The notes under the pieces: generated by a model
What the model was told of the DNA's origin: nothing
Database searches by the model: none
The model's input: only the letters and a program-made list of their open reading frames with translations
Translations under genes and position numbers: made by a program
From: DASUPK01 sp963728875
GTDB taxonomy: Bacteria > Actinomycetota > Thermoleophilia > Solirubrobacterales > 70-9
Assembly (NCBI GenBank): GCA_963728875.1
Contig: CAVSLJ010000007.1
Coordinates: 124,001-188,000, forward strand
Direction of reading: 5' to 3'
DNA length: 64,000 nt
In this document: positions 47,348 through 55,461 of the stretch, piece by piece
How positions within the stretch are numbered: the stretch's first letter is position 1
Layout: each line of letters starts with the position of its first letter

Positions 47348-47734
47348 TTTCCGCCGGTGTGCGGACGGGGGAACTGGCGCTTGAGCGCAACGATGCAGGA
47401 TTGGCCGTAGCTGACAATTTCTGGCGAGCATGATCTGAGTACCGCGCCGAACCTCCGGCGGCGACTCGACAGCCTGCTGGAGGAGGGAACGGCCACCGTC
47501 GTCGACCTCTCGCCCGCCACTTTCATCGACTCGTCCATCCTCGGAGTGATCCTCGACTGCGCGCAGGCGGGCGGCCGAGGCCGATATCGGCTTTGCGGTC
47601 GTCCATGCAAACGGCGCGCGATGCGGTGGATCGGGTGCTCGAGGTGACCGGCCTGCGCGCCGAGCTGCCCGTGCACACCCGGCGGGAGGAGGCCTTCAAC
47701 GAGGTCTCGGGCTCCGGGAGAGCCGGCCGTATGA
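47329..47734 (+). CDS. STAS-domain anti-sigma factor antagonist (multiple frame breaks)
   Basis: Pieces of one STAS domain lie in successive frames: ELALERNDAGLAV, then (indel near 47413) LTISGEHDLSTAPNLRRRLDSLLEEGTATVVDLSPATFIDSSILGVILDC with the phosphorylatable Ser pair DSS, then (near 47570) EADIGFAVVHANGA and (near 47625) RDAVDRVLEVTGLRAELPVHTRREEAFNEV. Reassembled, about 130 aa, a normal SpoIIAA/RsbV-like protein. GTG 47329 or 47359 may start it. The corrected frame would stop at TGA 47732-47734, overlapping the ATG of the next gene. Binds the anti-sigma kinase when dephosphorylated. Confidence 0.7.
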
Positions 47735-48544
47735 GCGACGGCGGACTCGAGCTGACGCTGCCGGCGACGGCGGAGAACGTGATCGTCGTCCGGCAGGCGA
47801 TCGCGGGGCCGCGCGAGGCCCTCGGGCTCTCGGCGCTTCGCGGATCGCGGACCTGAAGACGGTGGTCACCGAAGCCTGCAACAACGTCGTCCTGCACGCG
47901 TATGACGGGCGATCCGGGCCCACTTCAGGTGATGGCGAAGCCCGGCGACGAGCAGCTCGATCGTCGAGGTCGCGGACGAGGGGCATGGCTTTCGCCCGCG
48001 GGCGAGCGAGGGCGATGCCTCGCTCGGCCTCGGCCTCCCGCTGATCGCGGCGCTCTCCGACAGCTTCGAGATCAGCGGCGGGGCGGGACACGGCAGCAGT
48101 ACGACGATTCGCTTCGGCTACGCGCCGCCCGACGCGCAGAACAACGGCAAGCCCACCGCCGTCCCGAAGGAGCTGGAGATCGCGCTCACTCCCGGCGCGA
48201 TCGTGAAGCCCGTGCTGGCGCGCGTGATCGGAGCGCTCGCTGCTCGCGCTGAGTTCTCGGTCGACAGGCTGGCTGACACCGTGCTGCTGGGCGACGCCGT
48301 CTCCGCCAGCGGCGGTGAGGAGTTCTCCGACGGCCGGGTCGGGATCTCGATCAAGGACAGCGCGGGGACCCTCGGCGTCCGGGTCGGTCCTCTCGTGGAG
48401 GGTGCCGGCGAACGCCTGATGTCCGAGATGGACGTGCCCGGTGCCGGCTCGCTGCGCACCCTCGCCAGCAGCATGGAGATCACCAAGGGAGAGACGCCAG
48501 AGGGAGAGTCGGCGGAGTTTCTCGAGTTCGAGGTGAGCCAGTAG
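47731..48544 (+). CDS. Anti-sigma regulatory factor, SpoIIAB/RsbW-like with second degenerate domain (multiple frame breaks)
   Basis: Domain 1 is a GHKL ATPase: LTLPATAENVIVVRQAIAG, N-box TEACNNVVLHAY, then VEVADEGHGF (G1) and GLGLPLIAALSD (G2) and GGAGHGSSTTIRF. Indels near 47845, 47920 and 47967 scatter these blocks over frames. The C-terminal half (ELEIALTPGAIVKPVLARVI...LRTLASSMEI) is one intact frame and looks like a second, degenerate copy without N-box or glycine motifs. About 270 aa in total. Should bind and inhibit the sigma factor encoded convergently, released by the STAS protein. Confidence 0.72.
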
Positions 48545-48560
48545 ACGGGGTCTATGGACC

Positions 48561-48656
48561 CGCTTCGCCATCAGGTCGCGGCCACGAGCGGCCGCCCCAC
48601 ATAAGTCGCTACGGGCTTCGCCCTCCGCCCCAAAGTGGAGCGGCCTGGTGGCCGCT
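48561..48656 (+). repeat. Dispersed ~95-bp palindrome-rich repeat, copy C
   Basis: CGCTTCGCCATCAGGTCGCG at the left, ACATAAGTCGCTACGGGCTT in the middle, and a perfect terminal hairpin AGCGGCC-TGGT-GGCCGCT at the right. It fills the gap between two convergent stops, and its right end shares bases with the sigma gene stop (48655-48657). A bidirectional terminator role fits here. Confidence 0.9.
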
Positions 48657-49467
48657 ACAGCTCTTCCTCCGGGATCCGCTGGCGCAGCTTCTCGATCGTC
48701 GCGCGCAGGATCCGGGAGACATGCATCTGGGAGACGCCGACGCGCTCGGCGATCTCGCTCTGGGTCAGGTCCTCGACGAAGCGGAGGTGGAGCACCTCGC
48801 GGTCACGGTCCGAGATCTCCCGCAGGACCGGGCCGATTGCCTCGCCGTACTCGACCGTGTCGAACGAAAGGTCGTCCGAGCCGATTCGGTCGCGCAGCGG
48901 CGCCGGCTCGTCACCATCCCCCATGGAGGACGAGGTCGCGTCGAGCGAGACCGCATGGTGGCCCTGCGAGGCGTGCATCGCCTCGAGAACCTCCTCGTCG
49001 CTGGCCTCTATGCGTTCCCCGATCTCCTGGACGGTGGGGGTGTGGCCAAGCTTGGCGGGCAGCTCCGCCATCGCCTTCTCCACCTTGAGGATGCGCTCCT
49101 GGACATCGCGAGGAACGTGGACGGACCAGCCGCGATCGCGGAAGTGGCGCTTCAGCTCGCCCAGAATGGTCGGGACGGCGAAGGTCGAGAAGGCGGTGCC
49201 GCGCTCCGGGTCGAAGCGGTCGATCGCCTTGACGAGGCCGACGCTGGCCACCTGCACGAGATCGTCGAAGGGCTCGGCGCCGCCGGCGTACCGCGCGGCC
49301 AACCGCCTCGCGAGCGGCATGAAGCGGTCGACGAGCTCCTCCTGCACCGTGGGAGACGGGTCCTTCGCGTAGCGCTCCAGAAGGCGGCGCTCGCCGACCA
49401 GCTGCTCCTGGGGCCCAGGAGAGGGCGTCCGGTTCATTTGGCTGTCGGCCAAGGCAAGGTCCGTCAA
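48655..49467 (-). CDS. RNA polymerase sigma factor, SigB/SigF/SigG group
   Basis: 270 aa from TTG 49467 (ATG 49437 is the alternative). Region 2: LVDRFMPLARRLAARYAG...FDDLVQVASVGLVKAIDRFDPERGTAFSTFAVPTILGELKRHFRDRGWSVHVPRDVQE; region 3: LGHTPTVQEIGERI; region 4: VLHLRFVEDLTQSEIAERVGVSQMHVSRILRATIEKLR. This is the general-stress/sporulation branch controlled by partner switching. Its partners are encoded next door, convergent across repeat copy C. A same-type promoter lies upstream (49541-49566). Confidence 0.93.
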   Translation of the reverse strand: MTDLALADSQMNRTPSPGPQEQLVGERRLLERYAKDPSPTVQEELVDRFMPLARRLAARYAGGAEPFDDLVQVASVGLVKAIDRFDPERGTAFSTFAVPTILGELKRHFRDRGWSVHVPRDVQERILKVEKAMAELPAKLGHTPTVQEIGERIEASDEEVLEAMHASQGHHAVSLDATSSSMGDGDEPAPLRDRIGSDDLSFDTVEYGEAIGPVLREISDRDREVLHLRFVEDLTQSEIAERVGVSQMHVSRILRATIEKLRQRIPEEEL

Positions 49468-49540
49468 ATTTGGGCTCCTCGGTGCCCGTGGCTGTCTCGC
49501 CCCTGAGAAGCCCGAGGTCTCGCCGCCTACGAAAGGTAGC

Positions 49541-49566
49541 TACCCAGGAACGACGGTCCGGGAAAC
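49541..49566 (-). promoter_or_regulatory. SigF/SigB-type promoter of the sigma gene
   Basis: On the minus strand: GTTT (49566-49563), 17 nt, GGGTA (49545-49541). This matches the actinobacterial SigF/SigB-type consensus GTTT-N15..17-GGGTA(T/C) and implies autoregulation of the sigma gene. Confidence 0.65.
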
Positions 49567-49570
49567 CCCT

Positions 49571-49595
49571 GTTTTCGCGAAGTGCACGCCGGGTA
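49571..49595 (+). promoter_or_regulatory. SigF/SigB-type promoter of the divergent gene 49632-49979
   Basis: GTTT (49571-49574), 16 nt, GGGTA (49591-49595), about 36 bp before the ATG. The -35 boxes of this and the sigma promoter are 4 bp apart, back to back. Confidence 0.65.
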
Positions 49596-49631
49596 GCGCT
49601 CGGCAAGGACCAAGCTCAAGGAGGGATTCCA

Positions 49632-49979
49632 ATGCCGCCCAGCGGTGTCAAGAAGGGCACGAAACGTGCCCGGCAATACGAGAAGATCAAGAGTAGTGCT
49701 CGCAAGCGGGGGGCCTCCACGTCCCGCGCCGAGGAACTGGCTGCTCGCACGGTCAACAAGAACCGGGCCCGCGCCGGGGAGTCGGGCACACGCTCCCGCA
49801 GCTCGACCAGCGGGGCCTCCCCGCAGCGCCGAGGGGGCCAGAAGTCGGGCACCAACCGGCCGACGGGCCAGACCAAGGAGCAGCTCTACAACCAGGCGAA
49901 GCGGCTCCACATCGACGGCCGTTCGAGCATGAGCAAGAGCCAGTTGCAACGAGCGGTCGCCGGAAAGAAGAGCCGCTGA
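49632..49979 (+). CDS. Small basic 'plasmid stabilization'/Rho-N-type protein
   Basis: 115 aa, highly basic. AAGGAGGG precedes ATG 49632. KKGTKRARQYEKIKSSARKRGASTSRAEELAARTVNKNRARAGESG is the recurring N-terminal block of a family often labelled plasmid stabilization protein, and TKEQLYNQAKRLHIDGRSSMSKSQLQRAV is a Rho-N/SAP-like motif that binds nucleic acid. Its promoter has the sigma-factor consensus of the neighbour, so it is probably a stress-induced nucleic-acid-binding protein. A third promoter-like site and a terminator follow. Confidence 0.8.
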   Translation: MPPSGVKKGTKRARQYEKIKSSARKRGASTSRAEELAARTVNKNRARAGESGTRSRSSTSGASPQRRGGQKSGTNRPTGQTKEQLYNQAKRLHIDGRSSMSKSQLQRAVAGKKSR

Positions 49980-49986
49980 TACACAC

Positions 49987-50010
49987 GTTTAGGTACTCGT
50001 AGGCGGGGTA
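49987..50010 (+). promoter_or_regulatory. Third SigF/SigB-type promoter-like site
   Basis: GTTT (49987-49990), 15 nt, GGGTA (50006-50010), 8 bp after the 49632-49979 gene. A transcript starting near 50017 would meet the hairpin at 50034-50072, so either a short RNA or a chance match. Confidence 0.4.
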
Positions 50011-50033
50011 CTCACGGTCTGAGTCGAGGCAGC

Positions 50034-50072
50034 GGGCGGGCGTTCGGAGACCCCCTACTCCGGCGCCCGCCC
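50034..50072 (+). terminator. Strong hairpin followed by an AT-rich stretch
   Basis: GGGCGGGCGTTCGGAG pairs with CTCCGGCGCCCGCCC (one bulge) around ACCCCCTA; then ACATATTTAATT, one of the few AT-rich stretches in the window. Best intrinsic-terminator candidate here. The remaining 50073-50217 shows no gene. Confidence 0.7.
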
Positions 50073-50238
50073 ACATATTTAATTGCCTCGCCTCCGCCGG
50101 GTTTTCAGCCTCGGCGCAGGCGGGCGGATAGGGCGGCCGGTTTCCTTCTCCCCCTGGCCGTCCTACCCCGCCTACCCCCAGGTCTCGGCCGGACCGTCGG
50201 CCCAATACGATCGAGTCGTGCGCGAGTTGGAGACACGG

Positions 50239-51687
50239 ATGTTGATCAACGGCGCGGGAGTCGCCGGCAACGGAGCGGCACTGGAGGTCGAGAACCCCTT
50301 CACCGAGGAGACGGTCACCTCGGTCGGCACGGCGGATGACGAGCAGCTGAACGCCGCATTCGAGGCCGCTCGTGAAGCGGCGAAGGACTGGGCCCGCACC
50401 CCCGCGGTGGATCGCGGCGAGCTTCTGCGGGAAGTCGCCACCCGGCTGCGGGCGCGGACCGATGAGCTTGCCGAGGTGATGACTCGCGAGGGCGGCAAGC
50501 CGCTCGTCGAGAACTCCGACGAGGTCGGCTGGACGGCCGCCTGCTTCGACTACTACGCCGAGATCGGGCGGGACTCGGCGGGACGCGTGATCCCCTCGAT
50601 CGAGTCGAGCCAGCTCTCGCTGGTGGTGAAGGAGCCACTCGGGGTGATCGGCTGCATCGTCCCCTGGAACTATCCGCTGCTGCTCCTCGCCTGGAAGATG
50701 GCGCCGGCGCTGGCGGCGGGCAACACGCTGGTCTGCAAGCCGTCCGAGCTCACCCCCCTCTCGACGCTGATGCTGGCCCCGTGTCTCGACCACCTTCCAC
50801 CCGGGGTCGTCAACATCGTCGCCGGCGGCCCGGAGGTCGGGGCGGCGATCGCCTCGGAGCCGCGGATCGACGGCATCGCCTTCACCGGCTCGGTGGGGAC
50901 GGGAAAGAAGGTCGCGCAGGCCTGCGTCGACCGGATGACCCGCGTCAATCTCGAGATGGGCGGGAAGGATCCCTTCATCGTCTGCTCCGACGTCGCCGAC
51001 CGGATCGACGTCGCCGCCAAGGGCGGTGCCTGGGCCGCATTCCTGAACTCGGGGCAGGTCTGCACGTCCGCGGAGCGCTTCTACGTGATGCAGGACGTCT
51101 ACGACGACTACGTGAACGCCTTCGTCGACTACACCAGGAGCCTCGTGATCGGCGACCCGATGCAGGGCGACACCGACATCGGCCCGATGGTCTCGGCGAA
51201 CCAGCGGCAGAAGGTGGCCGCGCAGGTCGAGGCCGCCGTCGGCTCCGGGGCCGAGGTCCTCGTCGGCGGAGATTCGGGCGGACAGCGCCGCGGGCACTTC
51301 TTCGCGCCGGCGGTGGTCACCGGGGCGGCAGCGGAGACGGATCTCCTTCGGGAGGAGACCTTCGGCCCGGTCGCGCCCCTGGTCCCGGTGAAGAGCCTCG
51401 ACGAGGCCATCGAGCTCGCGAACTCCACGCCGTACGGGCTCGGAGCCAACATCTACACCGAGGACTTCAAGACGATCCTGCGCTGCATGCGCGAGGTGAA
51501 GGCCGGCACGGTCTGGTTCAACGATCCGCTCACCGACAACGACGCCGGCCCGTTCGGCGGCTTCAAGCAGTCGGGTCTCGGCCGCGAGCTGGGGCGGGAG
51601 GGACTGGAGGCCTTCCAGGAGACCAAGCACGTCCATATCGAGAGCGAGGTGGCGCCGAAGGAATGGTGGTACCCGTACTCGCGCTAG
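50239..51687 (+). CDS. Aldehyde dehydrogenase 2
   Basis: 482 aa from ATG 50239, which has GGAG 7 nt upstream (GTG 50218 would add 7 residues). Motifs: VPWNYPLLLLAWKMAPALAAGNTLVCKP, base Glu in NLEMGGKDP, nucleophile in SGQVCTSAERFY, and EETFGPVAPLVPV; VWFNDPLTDNDAGPFGGFKQSGLGRELG near the end. Not close to the 34259-35755 enzyme in detail. Next to a decarboxylase operon, so an amino-aldehyde substrate is likely but unproven. Its stop is joined to repeat copy D. Confidence 0.88.
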   Translation: MLINGAGVAGNGAALEVENPFTEETVTSVGTADDEQLNAAFEAAREAAKDWARTPAVDRGELLREVATRLRARTDELAEVMTREGGKPLVENSDEVGWTAACFDYYAEIGRDSAGRVIPSIESSQLSLVVKEPLGVIGCIVPWNYPLLLLAWKMAPALAAGNTLVCKPSELTPLSTLMLAPCLDHLPPGVVNIVAGGPEVGAAIASEPRIDGIAFTGSVGTGKKVAQACVDRMTRVNLEMGGKDPFIVCSDVADRIDVAAKGGAWAAFLNSGQVCTSAERFYVMQDVYDDYVNAFVDYTRSLVIGDPMQGDTDIGPMVSANQRQKVAAQVEAAVGSGAEVLVGGDSGGQRRGHFFAPAVVTGAAAETDLLREETFGPVAPLVPVKSLDEAIELANSTPYGLGANIYTEDFKTILRCMREVKAGTVWFNDPLTDNDAGPFGGFKQSGLGRELGREGLEAFQETKHVHIESEVAPKEWWYPYSR

Positions 51688-51779
51688 CGGCCACCAGGCC
51701 GCTCCACCGTGAGCGAGGGGCGCAACCCCGAGCGGTTACGCGGGGCGGCCGCTTGTGGCCGCGATCTGACGGCGAAGCC
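51686..51779 (-). repeat. Dispersed ~95-bp palindrome-rich repeat, copy D (inverted)
   Basis: AGCGGCC-ACCA-GGCCGCT starts on the last two bases of the ALDH stop TAG; the other end reads GATCTGACGGCGAAGCC. Matches copy C closely at both ends but has diverged in the centre (GGGTTGCGCCC instead of GGGCTTCGCCC), keeping a hairpin there. Only 17 bp separate it from the decarboxylase start. Confidence 0.88.
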
Positions 51780-51796
51780 GTGGATACGGTCGCCTA

Positions 51797-53290
51797 GTGG
51801 CCGACCAAAACGAAGCCCCGTACCTCGACGCGGTCATCTCCTACGTTGCGCGCAACCCCGGCCGCTTCCACATCCCGGGGCACAAGGGCACCGGGGCCGA
51901 TGAGACCCTCATGCAGGCACTGGGCGAGGCCGCGATCCGTCACGACCTTCCCGCGGGAATCGAGGGGATCGACGTCGGTCCGGACCCGACCCCCTTTCAG
52001 CGCGCCCAGCGGTTGGCCGCCGAGGCGTGGGGGGCGGAGCGCAGCTGGTTTCTGCTGAATGGCGCGTCTGGGGGAAACCACGCGATCTGCATGACGCTGG
52101 CCCACGCGACCGGCGAGCTGCGCACGGGCCCACCGGACCGCGGCCCGGTCGTCGTCCAACGCAATGTTCACTCCTCGATCATCGACGGCCTGGTGCTCTC
52201 CGGCCTGCGGCCCACCTTCGTCGCACCCGAGATCGATCCGGAGCTGGGCATCGCGCACTGCGTCACGCCGGAGTCGCTGACCGCGGCGCTCGACGCCGAG
52301 CCGGACGCCGAGGCCGTCCTACTCGTGTCGCCGACCTACTTCGGGGCGGTGGCGCGCGTCGCTGACCTTGCCGAGGTCGCGCACTCCCGCGGCATCCCGC
52401 TCGTCGTCGACGAGGCCTGGGGCTCGCATCTCTATTTCCACGAGGGCCTGCCGTCGGGCGCGCTGCGGGGCGGCGCGGACATGGTGCTCTCCAGCACCCA
52501 CAAGATCGTCGGCAGCCTCACCCAATCCGCGATCCTGCATTTGGGGAAGGGCGGGCGCGTCGACGCGGACATCATCGACCGGTCGGTGACGCTGGTCGAG
52601 TCGACCAGTCCGAACGCGCTCCTGACGGCATCGCTGGATGCGGCCAGGCGCTATGCCGTAACGAAGGGGCACGAGCTCCTGGACGTCACCCTGAAGACAC
52701 TCGAGAAGACGCGCGAGCGGGTGCGGGAGATCCCCGGCCTCGACGTGCTCGATGAGCGCCTCGCGGGGCGGACGAGCGTCGCCGCCTGGGACCCGCTGAG
52801 GCTCTCCGTCGACGTCCGCGGCACCGGCGCCACGGGACACCGGATCGCTGAGCTAATGCGCGAGAAGGACGACGTCGTCCTCGAGCTCTTCTCGGAGAAC
52901 GTGATCGTCGCCGTGTTCGGAATCGGCGAGACCGAGACGGCCTCGGCTGACCGGCTCGTTGAAGCTCTTCGACACGCGGTCGAGCAGATCGGCCCGAGCG
53001 ACCTCGACGAGCGGCGGGCCTTTGCGGAGCCTCCGCCATGGGGCCCGCTCGAGCTCGCCCCTCGCGACGCTTTCCTCGGGCCCCAGGAGGTCGTGCCCTT
53101 CGACCGGGCGGAGGGCAGGATCGCGGCCGAATCCCTCGCGGCCTATCCGCCCGGCGTTCCCAACGTGCTGCCCGGCGAGCGCCTGACCGGCCCGACCATC
53201 GCGTACATCGCCGACTCACTCGCTCACGGAGGAATGGTGCGGGGCGCCAGCGACCGGTCCCTGCGCACGATCAGGGTGGTGACCGAATGA
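51797..53290 (+). CDS. Orn/Lys/Arg decarboxylase, fold-type I (SpeA/YaaO-like)
   Basis: 497 aa, GTG start. No N-terminal wing domain, like the Bacillus SpeA form. GRFHIPGHKGTGADETL opens the family; GASGGNHAICMTLA, QRNVHSSIIDGLVLSGLRPTFV, LLVSPTYFG, VDEAWGSHLYFH, and the PLP-Lys motif SSTHKIVGSLTQSA are in order; the C-terminal domain ends around GERLTGPTIAYI. Decarboxylates arginine (to agmatine), ornithine (to putrescine) or lysine; sequence alone does not decide. Overlaps the next gene by ATGA. Confidence 0.9.
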   Translation: MADQNEAPYLDAVISYVARNPGRFHIPGHKGTGADETLMQALGEAAIRHDLPAGIEGIDVGPDPTPFQRAQRLAAEAWGAERSWFLLNGASGGNHAICMTLAHATGELRTGPPDRGPVVVQRNVHSSIIDGLVLSGLRPTFVAPEIDPELGIAHCVTPESLTAALDAEPDAEAVLLVSPTYFGAVARVADLAEVAHSRGIPLVVDEAWGSHLYFHEGLPSGALRGGADMVLSSTHKIVGSLTQSAILHLGKGGRVDADIIDRSVTLVESTSPNALLTASLDAARRYAVTKGHELLDVTLKTLEKTRERVREIPGLDVLDERLAGRTSVAAWDPLRLSVDVRGTGATGHRIAELMREKDDVVLELFSENVIVAVFGIGETETASADRLVEALRHAVEQIGPSDLDERRAFAEPPPWGPLELAPRDAFLGPQEVVPFDRAEGRIAAESLAAYPPGVPNVLPGERLTGPTIAYIADSLAHGGMVRGASDRSLRTIRVVTE

Positions 53291-54159
53291 GCGCCAAGCC
53301 CGCCTGGGGAGTCGACTCCGAGCACGGGCGGCTGCTCGACGTGCTGGTCTGCAGGCCGGACAACTTCCGCTGGCGCGCCACCAGCGCGATCAGCCAGGCC
53401 ACGCTGGACGCGGGCCACGAGTTCGATGCCGGGCTGGCGGCCTCGCAGCACGCCACGCTGGTCGGCGCCTACGAGGACGCCGGGGTGCGATGCCACTTCC
53501 TGGAGCCCGATCCGGCGCTGCCGTACCAGGTGTTCACCCGCGACTCGAGCACGATGGGGCCGAACGGGACCGTCGTCACACAGCCGGCCCAATGGTGGCG
53601 CCGCGGCGAGTACGCCCCGGTCATCCGCTTCCACCAGGAGGCCGACATCCCGATCCGGGGGATGATCACCGCGGGCTCGCTGGAGGGCGGCGACGCGATG
53701 ATCGTGGAGCCCGGCAGCGTGCTGATCGGCGCCGGGGAGACGCGAACGCAGGAGGTCGCCGCGAACCAGCTGGCGGAATGGTTCCGCGAGGACGGCTGGG
53801 AGGCGCGCGTCCAGCCGATCCCGGAGCGCTACGTGCACATCGACGTCCTCGTGGCCGTGCTGGCGGAGAAGCTCGCGGCCGTCTGCTCGGAGGTGCTGCC
53901 GTCGGCGGCCGTCGACTGGCTGCGGGCCAAGGGCTTCGACCTGATCGAGGTGAGCGCGGAGCAGGCCTTCACGCTCGGCGTCAACGCGATCTCGCTCGGC
54001 GATGAACGGGTGATCTCGGCGGCCGGCGCGGTGGAGCTGAACGCCGCGCTCCGAGAGCGGGGACTCGGCGTGATCGAGATCGACCTCTCGATGTTCACGC
54101 TCGGCGGCGGCGGCCCGCACTGCCTCACTCAGGCCCTCAGACGGGAACGTCTCGCTTGA
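53287..54159 (+). CDS. Guanidino-modifying enzyme (arginine/agmatine deiminase-DDAH superfamily)
   Basis: 290 aa. GWGVDSEHGRLLDVLVCRPDNF-type N-terminus (here KPAWGVDSEHGRLLDVLV), FTRDSSTMGPNG, SLEGGDAMIV (Asp of the substrate site), catalytic His in YVHIDV and nucleophile Cys in GGGGPHCLTQ. The fold hydrolyses amidino groups to ureido products with loss of ammonia (arginine to citrulline, agmatine to carbamoylputrescine) or methylarginine to citrulline. Position between a decarboxylase and a carbamoylase favours a guanidine-to-ureido step. Overlaps both neighbours. Confidence 0.85.
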   Translation: MSAKPAWGVDSEHGRLLDVLVCRPDNFRWRATSAISQATLDAGHEFDAGLAASQHATLVGAYEDAGVRCHFLEPDPALPYQVFTRDSSTMGPNGTVVTQPAQWWRRGEYAPVIRFHQEADIPIRGMITAGSLEGGDAMIVEPGSVLIGAGETRTQEVAANQLAEWFREDGWEARVQPIPERYVHIDVLVAVLAEKLAAVCSEVLPSAAVDWLRAKGFDLIEVSAEQAFTLGVNAISLGDERVISAAGAVELNAALRERGLGVIEIDLSMFTLGGGGPHCLTQALRRERLA

Positions 54160-55382
54160 CCGGTCCGGCGATCGACGCGGAGCGCGTGATCGCCGATTTG
54201 CGCGAGCTTCAGCGGCGCACCGGCGACTCGGATGGCGCGCAGCGGCTCTGCTGGGACGAGGGCTGGCGCCGGGCCCGAGAGTTCCTCGGCGAGCTGCTCG
54301 GTGAGATCGGCCTGGCGTACGAGGTCGATGAGGCGGGCAACGCCTGGGCCTATCTGGCGGGCGGCGCCGAGCCCGCGCTCGCGGTCGGCTCGCACCTCGA
54401 CTCGGTGCCGAACGGCGGCTGGCTCGACGGCGCGCTCGGGGTGATGGGAGGGCTCGGCGTCCTGCGCGCCTGGGCGAGCGCCGGCTCGAAGCCATCGAGG
54501 ACGCTCGCGCTCGTCGACTGGGCCGACGAGGAGGGTGCCCGGTTCGGGCGCAGCCTGTTCGGCAGCTCCGCAGCTGCGGGGACCCTCGACCCGGCGGAGC
54601 TCGCCAACGCCCGCGACTCCGACGGCCTTCGCGCTCCGGGCGTGCTCGCCGAAAACGGTGTCGAGCTCGAGCGGGTGCGCGAGTGCCGTTCGCGCCTGGA
54701 GCGGATCTCGTCCTACCTCGAGCTGCACATCGAGCAGGGACCGGTGCTCGAAGCGCAGGGCATCCTTGCGGCGGCGGTGAACGGCTGCGCCGGGGTCGAG
54801 CGGGTTCGCTTCGTGATCTCGGGTCGGGTTGCCCACGCGGGCACCACGCCGATGGACGCGCGGCACGACCCAGGCCTCGCCGCCGCCGCGACCGCCCTGC
54901 GGGTGGAGGAGATCGCGCGGAGCGAGGGCGGCGTGGGGACCGTCGGCGGCATGACCTTCCAGCCCGGCATCCCGACCGCGGTGCCGGGCGAGGTCTCGAT
55001 GCTCGTGGATCTCCGCCATCACGAGGCCGCCGCGCTGGCGCGGATGCTCGACGCCGCCCGAAATGCCGTCCGCGCAGGCGCCGCCGAGCGCGGCTGCGAG
55101 GTGGCAGAGGAACCGATCTGGCGGATCGAGCCGATCTCATTCGATCCGGAGCTGGTGGGCCTCGCGCGAGAGGCCTGCGGGCAGGTGACGGGCAGCGCCT
55201 ACGAGCTCTCCAGCGGCGCGCTCCACGACGCGGCTTCGATGGCGCCCCACGTGCCGACCGCGATGATCTTCTCCCCCTCGATCGGCGGCGTCAGCCATGC
55301 CCCCGAGGAGGACACCGCGGAGGCGGACCTCGCCGCGGCGATCGAGGCGTTCGGGGCGCTGGCAAACCTGCGGCTCGCCTAG
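54156..55382 (+). CDS. M20-family hydantoinase/carbamoylase-type amidohydrolase
   Basis: 408 aa, TTG start within the preceding stop (TTGA). Metal ligands in GSHLDSVPNGGWLDGALG, DEEGARFG, and ELHIEQGPVLE, plus late His in IFSPSIGGVSHAPEE; HAGTTPMDARHDPGLAAA is the dimerisation-domain substrate block of allantoate amidohydrolase and N-carbamoyl amino acid hydrolases. Splits ureido (carbamoyl) groups to amine, CO2 and ammonia. In this operon it could act on carbamoylputrescine or citrulline produced by the preceding enzyme. Confidence 0.9.
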   Translation: MTGPAIDAERVIADLRELQRRTGDSDGAQRLCWDEGWRRAREFLGELLGEIGLAYEVDEAGNAWAYLAGGAEPALAVGSHLDSVPNGGWLDGALGVMGGLGVLRAWASAGSKPSRTLALVDWADEEGARFGRSLFGSSAAAGTLDPAELANARDSDGLRAPGVLAENGVELERVRECRSRLERISSYLELHIEQGPVLEAQGILAAAVNGCAGVERVRFVISGRVAHAGTTPMDARHDPGLAAAATALRVEEIARSEGGVGTVGGMTFQPGIPTAVPGEVSMLVDLRHHEAAALARMLDAARNAVRAGAAERGCEVAEEPIWRIEPISFDPELVGLAREACGQVTGSAYELSSGALHDAASMAPHVPTAMIFSPSIGGVSHAPEEDTAEADLAAAIEAFGALANLRLA

Positions 55383-55461
55383 GTCCAAGACCCTCCGCGA
55401 CTGCAACGGACCTCGCGTGTTGAGGGGTGGAGCGCCTTTAGCTTGGCGCCACTCGTCCCGT

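Noticed and set aside
49753..51636. 627-aa minus-strand frame across the second aldehyde dehydrogenase
   Set aside because: Antisense of a gene with complete ALDH active-site motifs.
53224..55140. 638-aa Arg/Ala/Pro-rich minus-strand frame
   Set aside because: Spans two real plus-strand genes; composition is pure GC-rich antisense.
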